Positions 1 through 9,388 of a DNA stretch of 13,585 nucleotides are shown here, one piece after another. The notes beneath the pieces are model-generated. The model was not told where the DNA came from. It did not search any database and saw nothing but the letters and a program-made list of their open reading frames with translations. The stretch is taken from positions 1-13,585 of the forward strand of contig JAVBPM010000073.1 of NCBI GenBank assembly GCA_031549605.1. The letters run 5' to 3'. The stretch's first letter is position 1, and every line of letters begins with the position of its first letter. This DNA comes from WRAI01 sp031549605 (lineage in GTDB: Bacteria > Bacillota > Clostridia > Oscillospirales > UBA929). The position numbers and the translations under genes are program-made.

Positions 1-924
1 GAGACCATCGGCGGCGTGCGCGCCGCGCTCGACTTTACGCGCCGTGCGCTGTCGGCCGGCAAGCACGTTGTTACCTCTAACAAGGAGTTGGTCGCGCAGT
101 ACGGCGAGGAGCTGCTGACCATGGCGCACGCGCACAACGTCAACTATTTGTTTGAGGCCAGTGTCGGCGGCGGCATTCCCATTATCCGCCCCATCAACCA
201 GTGCCTGGCCGCCAACCGCATCAACAGCATCTGCGGCATTCTCAACGGCACGACCAACTACATTTTGACGAACATGGACGCGCAGGGTCTCAGCTTTGAC
301 GAGGCGCTGCAGCAGGCGCGCGATAAAGGCTATGCCGAGGCCAACCCCGCCGACGATATCGAGGGCAAGGATACCTGTCGCAAGATTTGCATTTTGGCGT
401 CGCTGGCGTTTGGTCACCACATCTATCCCATTCAGGTGCAGACGCAGGGCGTCGAGGACATTACCACCGCCGACATGCAGTTTGCCAAACAGCAGGGCTA
501 CGCCATCAAGCTGCTGGGGCGCGCTGTATCGTGCGAGGACGGGCGTCTGTGCATCTATGTCGCGCCGCATCTAATTGCCAAGAGCCACCCGCTGGCCAAT
601 GTCGACGACGTGTACAACGGCATCACCGTTGAGGGCGACGCCATCGGCGAGGTCATGTTCTACGGCCGCGGTGCCGGTGCCCTGCCGACCGCCAGCGCTG
701 TTGTCGCCGACGTCATCGATGCGGTCAAGCACTTTAAGGCGCACAAGTTTATGTCGTGGGGCCCGGCCAAGGGCAATGTTGCGCCGCCCGATGGGCTGTG
801 CTGCCAGTGGTACCTGCGTCATGAGGACAAGCAGGTGATTACGCCGCCGGTCTGCGACTGGCGCGCGTGGGCCGACGCCAACGACGTTCCGCAAAACGCC
901 TTTGCGCTGCGCGTGTTGGACTAA
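1..924 (+). CDS. hom: Homoserine dehydrogenase, 5'-truncated by window edge
   Basis: NAD(P)H-dependent reduction of aspartate-semialdehyde to homoserine, the branch point to threonine and methionine; cytosolic. The reading frame is open from base 1 (first residues E-T-I-G-G), so the GTG at 16 is not the real start. The N-terminal Rossmann part, perhaps 85-100 residues, lies outside the window. Visible family motifs (fragment numbering): GKHVVTSNKEL at 20-30, NGTTNYIL near 82-89, GYAEANP near 110-116 (the family usually has D where N stands) and EGKDTCRK near 121-128, holding the Asp and Lys expected for catalysis. After a WYLR segment the protein ends with about 40 residues that do not resemble a full C-terminal ACT domain. 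No thrB or thrC follows; a hairpin terminator lies 12 bp downstream. Family assignment is firm; the symbol follows from function. Confidence 0.93.
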   Translation, partial: ETIGGVRAALDFTRRALSAGKHVVTSNKELVAQYGEELLTMAHAHNVNYLFEASVGGGIPIIRPINQCLAANRINSICGILNGTTNYILTNMDAQGLSFDEALQQARDKGYAEANPADDIEGKDTCRKICILASLAFGHHIYPIQVQTQGVEDITTADMQFAKQQGYAIKLLGRAVSCEDGRLCIYVAPHLIAKSHPLANVDDVYNGITVEGDAIGEVMFYGRGAGALPTASAVVADVIDAVKHFKAHKFMSWGPAKGNVAPPDGLCCQWYLRHEDKQVITPPVCDWRAWADANDVPQNAFALRVLD

Positions 925-936
925 CTCATCTATGAA

Positions 937-979
937 CGCCAGCCGGAAGTCTGCTTTTCGGCTGGCGATTTCTTGTTTT
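937..979 (+). terminator. Intrinsic terminator after homoserine dehydrogenase
   Basis: A 9-bp perfect GC-rich stem, CGCCAGCCG (937-945) with CGGCTGGCG (959-967), encloses a 13-nt loop that can extend the stem by a few pairs. A T-rich run (ATTTCTTGTTTT) follows at 968-979. It lies 12 bp after the stop codon. Confidence 0.8.
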
Positions 980-1001
980 GGCAGAAAGGGGCGTGCCGCT
1001 G

Positions 1002-1580
1002 TTGAACGCCATTGTTGACTACATGGGCAGGATGCTGCCGGTGATGCTGGCGGCGCTGCCTTTTGTGGCGGCGTGGCGGCTGCTGCGGCGACCGGCACTG
1101 GCGGCGCGGGGCGAGCGCACCACGCGCTGCCATGAGGTAGGCTTGTTGCTGTTTGTCTTGTTTCTGGCCGGGCTGGCGTCGCTGACCGTTGTACCCGTGC
1201 TGGCCTATTCCGGCGAGGTTGTATCGCTGACAGGCCGACTCAATCTCGTGCCCTTCAAAGTCATTGCCGACACTTGGTCGGCGGTGTTTGTCGACGGCAA
1301 TGTCAATTATTTTCTCATCAATTTTCTGGGCAACATGGTGATGTTTATGCCGCTGGGCTTCTTTCCGGCGCTGCTGTGGCGCGGCGTTGGCTGGCGGCAG
1401 GTGCTGCTCATTGGGTTTGGCAGTTCGCTGTTTATCGAGGTCGTGCAGCTGCCCTTTGACCGTGGTAGTGATGTCGACGACTTGTGGCTCAACACACTGG
1501 GCGCGCTGCTGGGGTTGGCTGTGTGTTGGCTGTTGCCGCCCGGAGTGGTCGAGCGGTTTAGAGTGAAGAAAATAACCTAG
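1002..1580 (+). CDS. VanZ-family integral membrane protein
   Basis: About 192 residues with around five hydrophobic segments (near 9-26, 46-69, 103-126, 130-150 and 161-178). VanZ-family hallmarks are NLVPF (81-85), the motif NFLGNMVMFMPLGF (107-120), and SSLFIEVVQL followed by RGSDVDDLWLNTLGALLG (141-171) with its conserved Glu, Arg and Asp residues. VanZ itself gives low-level teicoplanin resistance, but most chromosomal homologues have no known substrate, so drug resistance should not be assumed. I chose the TTG at 1002 because AGAAAGGGG sits about 10 nt upstream. The in-frame TTG at 978 lies inside the preceding terminator and has no ribosome binding site. An ATG at 1023 is a further alternative. 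No convincing promoter is visible between the terminator and this start, so it may depend on read-through. Confidence 0.85.
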   Translation: MNAIVDYMGRMLPVMLAALPFVAAWRLLRRPALAARGERTTRCHEVGLLLFVLFLAGLASLTVVPVLAYSGEVVSLTGRLNLVPFKVIADTWSAVFVDGNVNYFLINFLGNMVMFMPLGFFPALLWRGVGWRQVLLIGFGSSLFIEVVQLPFDRGSDVDDLWLNTLGALLGLAVCWLLPPGVVERFRVKKIT

Positions 1581-1586
1581 AGAACA

Positions 1587-1617
1587 ATGGGGCGGCTGTG
1601 AACAGCCGCCCCATTTG
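1587..1617 (+). terminator. Hairpin terminator after VanZ gene; copy 1 of a 31-bp repeat
   Basis: Perfect 13-bp inverted repeat, ATGGGGCGGCTGT (1587-1599) and ACAGCCGCCCCAT (1602-1614), with GA at the centre, followed by TTTG. It begins 7 bp after the VanZ stop codon. The stem is very stable but the T run is short. The same 31 bases recur exactly at 1870-1900. Confidence 0.65.
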
Positions 1618-1869
1618 CAGCGTGCCAAAAAACTTGTTTTTGGCACGCTGACAGACTGACAAAGACGTGCGCAGGCAAAGAAACGCTGTCCGTCGGCGTA
1701 CGATGGTACGCTAGGGCAGCGTTTCTGCAGCAAGCAAAACCATTGCGGCGCAGAGACTTTGTCGATGCGCTGCAAATTATTAGCCGAGAATCAAAACGCA
1801 GCCTCAAGTCGCCGTCTTCGCTCTTTTCTGACGCTGGTTTTACGGTGCGCGCTTTTTTGACAGTCTGCT
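1618..1869. repeat. Gene-free structured segment between two identical 31-bp hairpins
   Basis: No credible gene is seen here. The 252 bp hold three hairpins. The first has 14-bp arms at 1618-1631 and 1637-1650 with loop ACTTG. The second is nested: outer arms AGAAACGCTG (1679-1688) and CAGCGTTTCT (1717-1726), inner arms GCGTAC (1696-1701) and GTACGC (1706-1711). The third pairs TTGCGGCGCA (1743-1752) with TGCGCTGCAA (1766-1775) with one G-U. The segment is more AT-rich than the neighbouring genes. From memory, its minus-strand translation resembles short spurious hypothetical proteins annotated in gut Clostridia, which would fit a dispersed non-coding repeat; this was not checked. It could also be a structured RNA or a mobile element remnant. 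Confidence 0.5.
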
Positions 1870-1900
1870 ATGGGGCGGCTGTGAACAGCCGCCCCATTTG
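1870..1900 (+). repeat. Copy 2 of the 31-bp hairpin repeat
   Basis: Identical over 31 bases, and in the same orientation, to 1587-1617, starting 283 bp downstream of it. It lies just beyond the 3' end of the convergent minus-strand gene (stop at 1905-1907) and may help terminate that transcript, although no T run follows on the minus strand. Confidence 0.75.
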
Positions 1901-1904
1901 ATGG

Positions 1905-2492
1905 TCAGGTGTGTGCGGGCCACGCGCAGTCGGTCAGGCTCATCTCGCTAAAGACAGCCGTAAACGAAGACGCGCCGGGGCTGCAAGCGTATATTCCGAC
2001 ACGAACGGCGCCATCGCCGGCAAACAGATGAAAAATGCGCATTTGCTTGTACTCAATGCCGTCATAAGACGTTTCAACGCAAAAATCACTGCCGCGCCGA
2101 CTTAGCTTGTAGAAAATGGTGTCGATTGTGGCCGCGATATCGGTAGTTGCCCAGTCGGAATAGCCATGGTTGGTGACAACGCTGCCCAGCCGTTGGTACA
2201 GTTCGTTCTCATACTCGGCCGATGCCTTACACCAGTTGTCGCTGTCCTGGTAAATCAGGACACCGCACTGGTCGAATTGATGGGTCGTATGAAATTCTGC
2301 TTTGACGTAAAAGGAGAAAGAGCCGATTTCTGTGTTCAGTAAAAGCGCAGGGGCATTGTCGTGTTGAAAGCCATAATAGGTGCGCTGCCAAAGGTCGGTA
2401 TGCGGCGAAGTCTCGATTTCAATTCTGTCGTCGGCAATCGAATAGCGCTGGGCGCGGTGCAGCCATTGCAAATCACTGCTGTTAAATTTCAT
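1905..2492 (-). CDS. DUF1349 domain protein (concanavalin A-like fold)
   Basis: About 195 residues, cytosolic: no signal peptide or membrane segment. The DUF1349 pattern spans nearly the whole length: a hydrophobic beta-rich core, FDQCGVLIYQDSDNWCKASAEY (conserved W-x-K), then GSVVTNHGYSDW, then a SYDG-containing strand and a VRVGIYACSP segment before a final strand. The family adopts a jelly-roll, concanavalin A/glucanase-like fold (as in B. subtilis YesU) and is probably carbohydrate-related; no catalytic activity can be claimed. The start is ATG 2492, with GGTGGAGG 8 nt upstream. An in-frame GTG at 2507 overlaps that ribosome binding site and is unlikely. The gene is a single transcription unit with an extended -10 promoter at about 2525, convergent with the VanZ gene. 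Confidence 0.88.
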   Translation of the reverse strand: MKFNSSDLQWLHRAQRYSIADDRIEIETSPHTDLWQRTYYGFQHDNAPALLLNTEIGSFSFYVKAEFHTTHQFDQCGVLIYQDSDNWCKASAEYENELYQRLGSVVTNHGYSDWATTDIAATIDTIFYKLSRRGSDFCVETSYDGIEYKQMRIFHLFAGDGAVRVGIYACSPGASSFTAVFSEMSLTDCAWPAHT

Positions 2493-2524
2493 CCTGTTCG
2501 CCTCCACCAGCTTGCTTGTGTCCT

Positions 2525-2533
2525 ATTGTACCA
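2525..2533 (-). promoter_or_regulatory. Extended -10 promoter of the DUF1349 gene
   Basis: On the minus strand TGG-TACAAT is an extended -10 element (TG at 2533-2532, hexamer 2530-2525), about 33 nt before the start codon. The -35 hexamer is poor, as is common with extended -10 promoters. It sits immediately downstream of the terminator of the preceding gene. Confidence 0.55.
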
Positions 2534-2540
2534 CACTGGC

Positions 2541-2580
2541 ATAAAAAAGCCAGCCGAGACGCATGGTCTTGGCTGGCTTT
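2541..2580 (-). terminator. Intrinsic terminator of the lipoprotein gene
   Basis: A 15-bp stem (2546-2560 paired with 2566-2580, one G-U) with loop GCATG. On the minus strand it is followed by TTTTTTAT. It starts 4 bp after the lipoprotein stop codon, a textbook Rho-independent terminator. Its GCCAGCC/GGCTGGC core also occurs in the terminator after hom. Confidence 0.9.
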
Positions 2581-2584
2581 CCGT

Positions 2585-3634
2585 TTACGAGCCGTAGTGC
2601 GACTCAAGCACGCGCTGCCACTTTCCGTTGGCAAGCGTAAACAGCACGCCGCTGCCCCATTCCCAGCCGGCGTCGCGCAGCGCGATTTCCATCGTCCCGT
2701 CGCCGTTGACGTCGTAGCAGCCGAGCAATTGCAGGGCGTAGCAGTGGTCGCTGACCATGTAGACGCTGGGCGGCGTTTTGGTCGGCGGCACCGTGTCGAA
2801 GTCGTAGGCCTTGTGGTGCTCGGCCAGCGTCGTGGCCGTTGTGCCGTCGTATAGTAGGCACATCGCGTAGCTGCCCGAGTCGCGGTAGGTATACTCGTCG
2901 GCCGACACCACGGGGTAGCCGTCGATGGCCGGCGACCCGGCGATAATCAGCGTCAGCGGCGTGTCGCCGGTCGGGTCGAGGCGGTAGGCCGCCTTGATTT
3001 CAGCCGGTGCGCCGTATAGACCGTAGCCGTCCAGCTTGCTCTTGACCGCCGCCGTCATGTCGTCGGTCGGCTCGATTTGCTCCACGGGGCGGGGCAGGAC
3101 GGTGACGGGCTTGCTCAGCACCAGCGGCGCCACGGCGTTGAGGTCGAACACCAGCCGAGCGTTGTAGTTGGGCAGTGCAATGCGCGCGTCGTTGCCGACA
3201 ATGCTGACCGGCAGTGAAAAGGGCAGCAGGCCGGTGATTTCGTCAGGGTCGCCGGAGGCATAGGTGTTCAGCCGCTTGCCGGCTTCGGCCTCAAAGCCGC
3301 CGGGGCCTTCGCCGGTGTAGAGGTAAACTGTGGTGGCATCCGACGGTTGTCCGTCGGCGGTGTAGGCGGTGTAGGTTGGGACGGCCAGCAGCTCGGCGAC
3401 GGTAAAGCCCTCGTCCTTCCATGTGCCGTCACTCAGCGCCGCGCCAAAAAAGCAGTCGCCGATGGTGACGTAGGTGGCCTCCAGCGGCGCTTCGGTAGGC
3501 GATGGTGGCGGCGCGACGGAGGCTGTCGGCGTGGCGCTGGGCGCTTCGGTGGTGGCCGACGGCTGCGGCGAACCGCCGCACGCGGATAACAGCAGCAGCA
3601 CGGTCAGTGCCGGCGGCAGTAGTTTTCGTTTCAT
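2585..3634 (-). CDS. Secreted lipoprotein of unknown function
   Basis: About 349 residues. The N-terminus MKRK plus hydrophobic stretch ends in the lipobox LSAC, with the lipidated Cys at 19, so the protein should be anchored on the outer face of the membrane. A Pro/Thr/Ser/Ala-rich linker (about 20-52) precedes a globular domain I do not recognise. Near the C-terminus, DVNGDGTMEIAL (308-319) has the D-x-N-x-D-G pattern of FG-GAP/VCBS or EF-hand-like calcium loops, followed by a beta-rich tail of the kind often seen after such loops. The start is ATG 3634, with GGAAGGA about 10 nt upstream. An in-frame GTG at 3643 is too close to that site. It has its own promoter and terminator, so it is probably monocistronic, with possible read-through from uvrA 43 bp upstream. 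No enzyme motif is visible. Confidence 0.82.
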   Translation of the reverse strand: MKRKLLPPALTVLLLLSACGGSPQPSATTEAPSATPTASVAPPPSPTEAPLEATYVTIGDCFFGAALSDGTWKDEGFTVAELLAVPTYTAYTADGQPSDATTVYLYTGEGPGGFEAEAGKRLNTYASGDPDEITGLLPFSLPVSIVGNDARIALPNYNARLVFDLNAVAPLVLSKPVTVLPRPVEQIEPTDDMTAAVKSKLDGYGLYGAPAEIKAAYRLDPTGDTPLTLIIAGSPAIDGYPVVSADEYTYRDSGSYAMCLLYDGTTATTLAEHHKAYDFDTVPPTKTPPSVYMVSDHCYALQLLGCYDVNGDGTMEIALRDAGWEWGSGVLFTLANGKWQRVLESHYGS

Positions 3635-3657
3635 TGCGGTCACGTCCTTCCGACACC

Positions 3658-3677
3658 AGTATACAGAATAAGCACGA

Positions 3678-3686
<9 letters not shown>
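3658..3686 (-). promoter_or_regulatory. Sigma-A type promoter of the lipoprotein gene
   Basis: Minus strand TTGCCA (3686-3681), a 17-nt spacer, and TATACT (3663-3658). This is 5/6 and 5/6 matches to the consensus at ideal spacing. The -35 box lies in the last codons of uvrA, and the predicted transcript would start about 15-18 nt before the ATG. Confidence 0.65.
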
Positions 3687-6497
<2,811 letters not shown>

Positions 6498-7211
6498 TTA
6501 TTCCTCGCTTGTTGTCAGAGTCGTGTCGGGCAGCGGCGGCGCGGCGGTGCGCCCAAGGCCGCAGACCAACAGGTAGGTCAGCAGGGTGTAGCCGGTCATC
6601 AGCGCAATGTAGGGAAGGGTGCGGCCGTCGTAGTGCCGCGCCAGCTTGGACACAATACTCCACGGTTGCACCATGTCCCATGAGTTGAGCCGCAGGAAGC
6701 GACCGAGGTAGACGGCAAAGCCGCTCAGCAGGCAGACGACCAGCAGTGCGCTGTACGCGCGAACGGCGCCGAAGCGCTGCTTGAGCCGCTGTATGAGGTG
6801 GCCCAGCGACGTAAAACCGACGATGGTGCCGAACAGGATGCCGAAGCCGACCTGTGTCAGCCGCACCCAGAGCAAAACCGTGGTTCGGCCTACGTCGCCG
6901 AACAGGTCGGGCAGGGTTTTATAGTGGATAACCTTATATAAGTCACTGATGAGATAGGGCACGTTGGGAAAGAAAAAGAGCCATAGCAGGCCAAACACAA
7001 CCGCCCAGCCACGCCGTCCCGACGCCGAGAAAACCAGCGCCGCGTCGGCGAAAAACAAAGGCAGCAAGGCCAAAAAGACGTTGAGTATCATAAACCGATG
7101 GAAGTCGCTGCCGCTGATGTCGGTGACAATCAGTGACACCACGGCGTAGAAGACAAACAGCGCGACGACGGCGAGGTAATAGCGCTGGCGTTGCCGATAC
7201 CAAAGCTTCAT
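6498..7211 (-). CDS. DUF1361 integral membrane protein, inside the uvr operon
   Basis: 237 residues with about six hydrophobic segments (near 12-30, 41-62, 68-88, 113-134, 153-170 and 198-219). DUF1361 motifs are visible: NVFLALLPL (44-52), LFFFPNVPYLISDLYKV (78-94) and YLGRFLRLNSWDMVQP (168-183). The function of the family is unknown. The start ATG directly abuts the uvrB stop (TAG then ATG), with GAGGG 7 nt upstream. Its own stop abuts the uvrA start, and the uvrA ribosome binding site lies in its last codons (C-terminus SEE). It must therefore be co-transcribed and probably translationally coupled with the repair genes. The tail after residue 221 is short and polar. No nuclease or helicase motif is present, so any repair role rests on context only. 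Confidence 0.88.
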   Translation of the reverse strand: MKLWYRQRQRYYLAVVALFVFYAVVSLIVTDISGSDFHRFMILNVFLALLPLFFADAALVFSASGRRGWAVVFGLLWLFFFPNVPYLISDLYKVIHYKTLPDLFGDVGRTTVLLWVRLTQVGFGILFGTIVGFTSLGHLIQRLKQRFGAVRAYSALLVVCLLSGFAVYLGRFLRLNSWDMVQPWSIVSKLARHYDGRTLPYIALMTGYTLLTYLLVCGLGRTAAPPLPDTTLTTSEE

Positions 7212-9176
7212 CTACTTGCCCTCGCTCAGTTTGATGATGCGGTCGCGCAGCACGGCGGCGTACTCAAACTCCATCAGCTTGGCGGCGCGCTTCATGTCTT
7301 TTTCCAGCTGTGCGATGAGCAGCAGTTTTTCCTCGCGCGTCATGGCGTTGTCGGTTTTGACGTGTTCGCTCTCGGCCGGACGCGAGATTTCCAGCAGCTT
7401 GCGCACGCTCTTGATAATCGTTTTGGGCACAATGCCGTGCTCGGTGTTATAGGCCTGCTGCAACGCGCGGCGGCGGTTGGTCTCGTCCATGGCGCGTTTC
7501 ATGGACTGCGTAATCGTGTCGGCGTAGAGGATAACGGTGCCTCCCGCGTTGCGCGCGGCGCGGCCGATGGTTTGAATCAGCGACGTCTCGTTGCGCAAAA
7601 AGCCCTCCTTGTCGGCGTCCAGCACGGCGACCAGCGACACCTCGGGCAGGTCGAGACCCTCGCGCAGCAGGTTGATGCCAATCAGCACGTCGTACTCGCC
7701 GGTGCGTAGGTCGCGGATCAGCTCCATGCGTTCGACGGCGTCAATCTCATGGTGCATGTAGCGCACGCGGATTTGCAGCGTCTTAAAGTAATCGGTTAAA
7801 TCCTCGGACATCTTCTTGGTCAGCGTGGTGACCAGCACACGCTCGCCCTTGGCGGCGCGTTCGTTGATTTCGCCGATGAGGTCGTCGATTTGTCCTTCGA
7901 CAGGCCGGACGACGACTTGTGGGTCAATCAGGCCGGTGGGTCGAATGATTTGCTCGACGATTTGCGCACTGTGCTCGCGCTCGTATTCGCCCGGCGTGGC
8001 CGAGACATAGATGAGCTGGTTGGTGCGCTCCTGAAACTCGTTGAAGTCGAGCGGCCGGTTGTCCAGCGCCGACGGCAGGCGAAAGCCGTAGTCGACCAGT
8101 GTCTGCTTGCGCGAGCGGTCGCCAAAATACATGGCGCGCACCTGCGGCAGCGAGGCGTGGCTCTCGTCGATGAACATGAGGAAGTCCTTGGGAAAGTAAT
8201 CCAACAGCGTAAACGGTGGGCTGCCCGGCTCGCGGCTGCTGGTGTAGCGCGTGTAGTTTTCAATGCCGCTGCAATAGCCCAGCTGCAGCATCATTTCAAT
8301 GTCGGCCATCGTGCGCTCTTGAATGCGCTGCGCCTCGATTAACTTGTCGTTTTCCTTGAAATACTTGACGCGCGCCCACATGTCGTCCTCAATCTCGCGG
8401 CAGGCGCGTTCGACCGTCTCTTGATTGGAGATGTAGTGCGACGCCGGATAAATGGTGACGTGGTCGATGACGCGCAGCACGCTGCCGGTCACCGTATGCA
8501 CCTCGCTCAGCTTTTCAATCTCGTCGCCGAACATCTCAACGCGTATCGCCATGTCGCGGTTGTAGGCGGGGTAGATTTCCACCGTGTCGCCGCGCACGCG
8601 GAACATGTTGCGCTCGAACGCGACGTCATTGCGCTCGTAGCGGATGTCGACCAAACGGCGCAGCAGCTTGTCGCGCGGGATTTTCATGCCGGGCCGCATT
8701 GAGATAACCATGTCGCGGTACTCGGCCGGGTCACCGAGGCCGAAGATGCACGACACCGACGCCACGATGATGACGTCGCGCCGCTCGAACAGCGCCGATG
8801 TCGCCGAGTGACGCAGCCGTTCCAGCTCGTCGTTGGTCTTGACGTCCTTGTCGACGTGGTAGTCGATTTGCGGGATGTAGGCCTCCGGCTTGTAGTGGTC
8901 GTAGTAGCTGACATAGTATTCGACGGCGTTGTCGGGAAAAAACTCCTTAAATTCAGAACACAGCTGCGACACCAGCGTCTTATTATGCGCCAGTATCAAT
9001 GTCGGCCGCTGTGTTTGCTCGATGATTTTGGCCATCGTGTAGGTCTTGCCCGAGCCGGTGACGCCCAGCAGCGTCTGCTCCTCAAAGCCCAGCTCAACGC
9101 CGCGCGACAGCGCCTCAATAGCCTTGGGCTGGTCGCCCGACGGCTTAAATTCACTTACAACGCGAAAATCAGGCAT
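7212..9176 (-). CDS. uvrB: Excinuclease ABC subunit B
   Basis: Helicase-like core of nucleotide excision repair. It receives damaged DNA from UvrA, verifies the lesion with its beta-hairpin and recruits UvrC. The 654 residues match the usual length. Features in order: Walker A GVTGSGKT (38-45); the beta-hairpin with YYVSYYDHYKPEAYIPQ (87-103); DESH Walker B (337-340); VSATPGEYE (391-399); motif VI QTIGRAARN (535-543); and a C-terminal UVR domain (about 614-649) for UvrC/UvrA contact. The start ATG has AAAGGAGG 6 nt upstream. It is the first gene of the operon, followed with no gap by DUF1361 and then uvrA. The promoter holds a LexA box, so SOS induction is expected. uvrC is not in the window. 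Confidence 0.99.
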   Translation of the reverse strand: MPDFRVVSEFKPSGDQPKAIEALSRGVELGFEEQTLLGVTGSGKTYTMAKIIEQTQRPTLILAHNKTLVSQLCSEFKEFFPDNAVEYYVSYYDHYKPEAYIPQIDYHVDKDVKTNDELERLRHSATSALFERRDVIIVASVSCIFGLGDPAEYRDMVISMRPGMKIPRDKLLRRLVDIRYERNDVAFERNMFRVRGDTVEIYPAYNRDMAIRVEMFGDEIEKLSEVHTVTGSVLRVIDHVTIYPASHYISNQETVERACREIEDDMWARVKYFKENDKLIEAQRIQERTMADIEMMLQLGYCSGIENYTRYTSSREPGSPPFTLLDYFPKDFLMFIDESHASLPQVRAMYFGDRSRKQTLVDYGFRLPSALDNRPLDFNEFQERTNQLIYVSATPGEYEREHSAQIVEQIIRPTGLIDPQVVVRPVEGQIDDLIGEINERAAKGERVLVTTLTKKMSEDLTDYFKTLQIRVRYMHHEIDAVERMELIRDLRTGEYDVLIGINLLREGLDLPEVSLVAVLDADKEGFLRNETSLIQTIGRAARNAGGTVILYADTITQSMKRAMDETNRRRALQQAYNTEHGIVPKTIIKSVRKLLEISRPAESEHVKTDNAMTREEKLLLIAQLEKDMKRAAKLMEFEYAAVLRDRIIKLSEGK

Positions 9177-9204
9177 GGGTGGCCTCCTTTGTTCCAGTGC
9201 AGTC

Positions 9205-9233
9205 AGTATATCAGAACGTCAGTTCCGTTTCAA
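9205..9233 (-). promoter_or_regulatory. uvrB operon promoter, sigma-A type
   Basis: Minus strand TTGAAA (9233-9228), a 17-nt spacer, and TATACT (9210-9205). This is close to consensus, with the predicted start near 9198 and a leader of about 22 nt containing AAAGGAGG. Confidence 0.85.
9213..9226. promoter_or_regulatory. LexA (SOS) operator in the uvrB promoter
   Basis: GAAC (9214-9217), GTCA, GTTC (9222-9225): a perfect GAAC-N4-GTTC dyad, the core of the Firmicutes LexA site (B. subtilis type CGAAC-N4-GTTCG). It lies entirely in the spacer between the -35 and -10 boxes, where bound LexA would block RNA polymerase. The flanking bases (A and C) do not match the C/G of the full consensus. Confidence 0.75.
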
Positions 9234-9254
9234 GGGGTGTGCGCGCTTTTCTTT

Positions 9255-9260
9255 TATAAT
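9255..9260 (+). promoter_or_regulatory. Candidate -10 box for the ATPase-amidase operon
   Basis: A perfect TATAAT on the plus strand, divergent from the uvrB promoter. No good -35 hexamer stands 16-18 nt upstream (TTTCAA is 21 nt away). If used, the leader before the ATG at 9389 would be about 120 nt. I see no recognised riboswitch in that leader. Confidence 0.4.
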
Positions 9261-9388
9261 ATAGTGTGCGTCGTACGCGGTGCGGGTAAACAACGGTTTA
9301 TTATCGACCTTTTTTGCCGACAAAGTCAAGCTAAAAATGGCTGACAGACGGCACTGGTTGCGCATAGTGTGATGCAGGAGGGGTAAAC

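Noticed and set aside
978..1001. TTG start 24 bp upstream for the VanZ gene
   Set aside because: It lies in the T tract of the hom terminator without a ribosome binding site; TTG 1002 has AGAAAGGGG in front.
571..1098. 175-residue minus-strand frame opposite hom and the VanZ start
   Set aside because: It is a shadow of the conserved homoserine dehydrogenase frame and crosses its terminator.
930..1775. 281-residue minus-strand frame across the VanZ gene and its terminator
   Set aside because: It runs through two strong hairpins and opposes a well-supported membrane protein gene; the Q/H/P/R-rich product has no family character.
1577..1807. Minus-strand 76-residue frame in the intergenic element
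   Set aside because: It passes through three hairpins and has no ribosome binding site seen. Similar short products probably reflect a spread non-coding repeat and not a protein.
1587..1900. CRISPR array
   Set aside because: Only two repeat copies, palindromic throughout, separated by 252 bp; this does not fit repeat-spacer geometry.
2493..2507. GTG start for the DUF1349 protein
   Set aside because: The GTG is part of the GGTGGAGG ribosome binding site serving ATG 2492.
3635..3643. GTG start for the lipoprotein
   Set aside because: It is one base from the GGAAGGA ribosome binding site; ATG 3634 has a workable distance and gives a normal MKRK signal peptide start.
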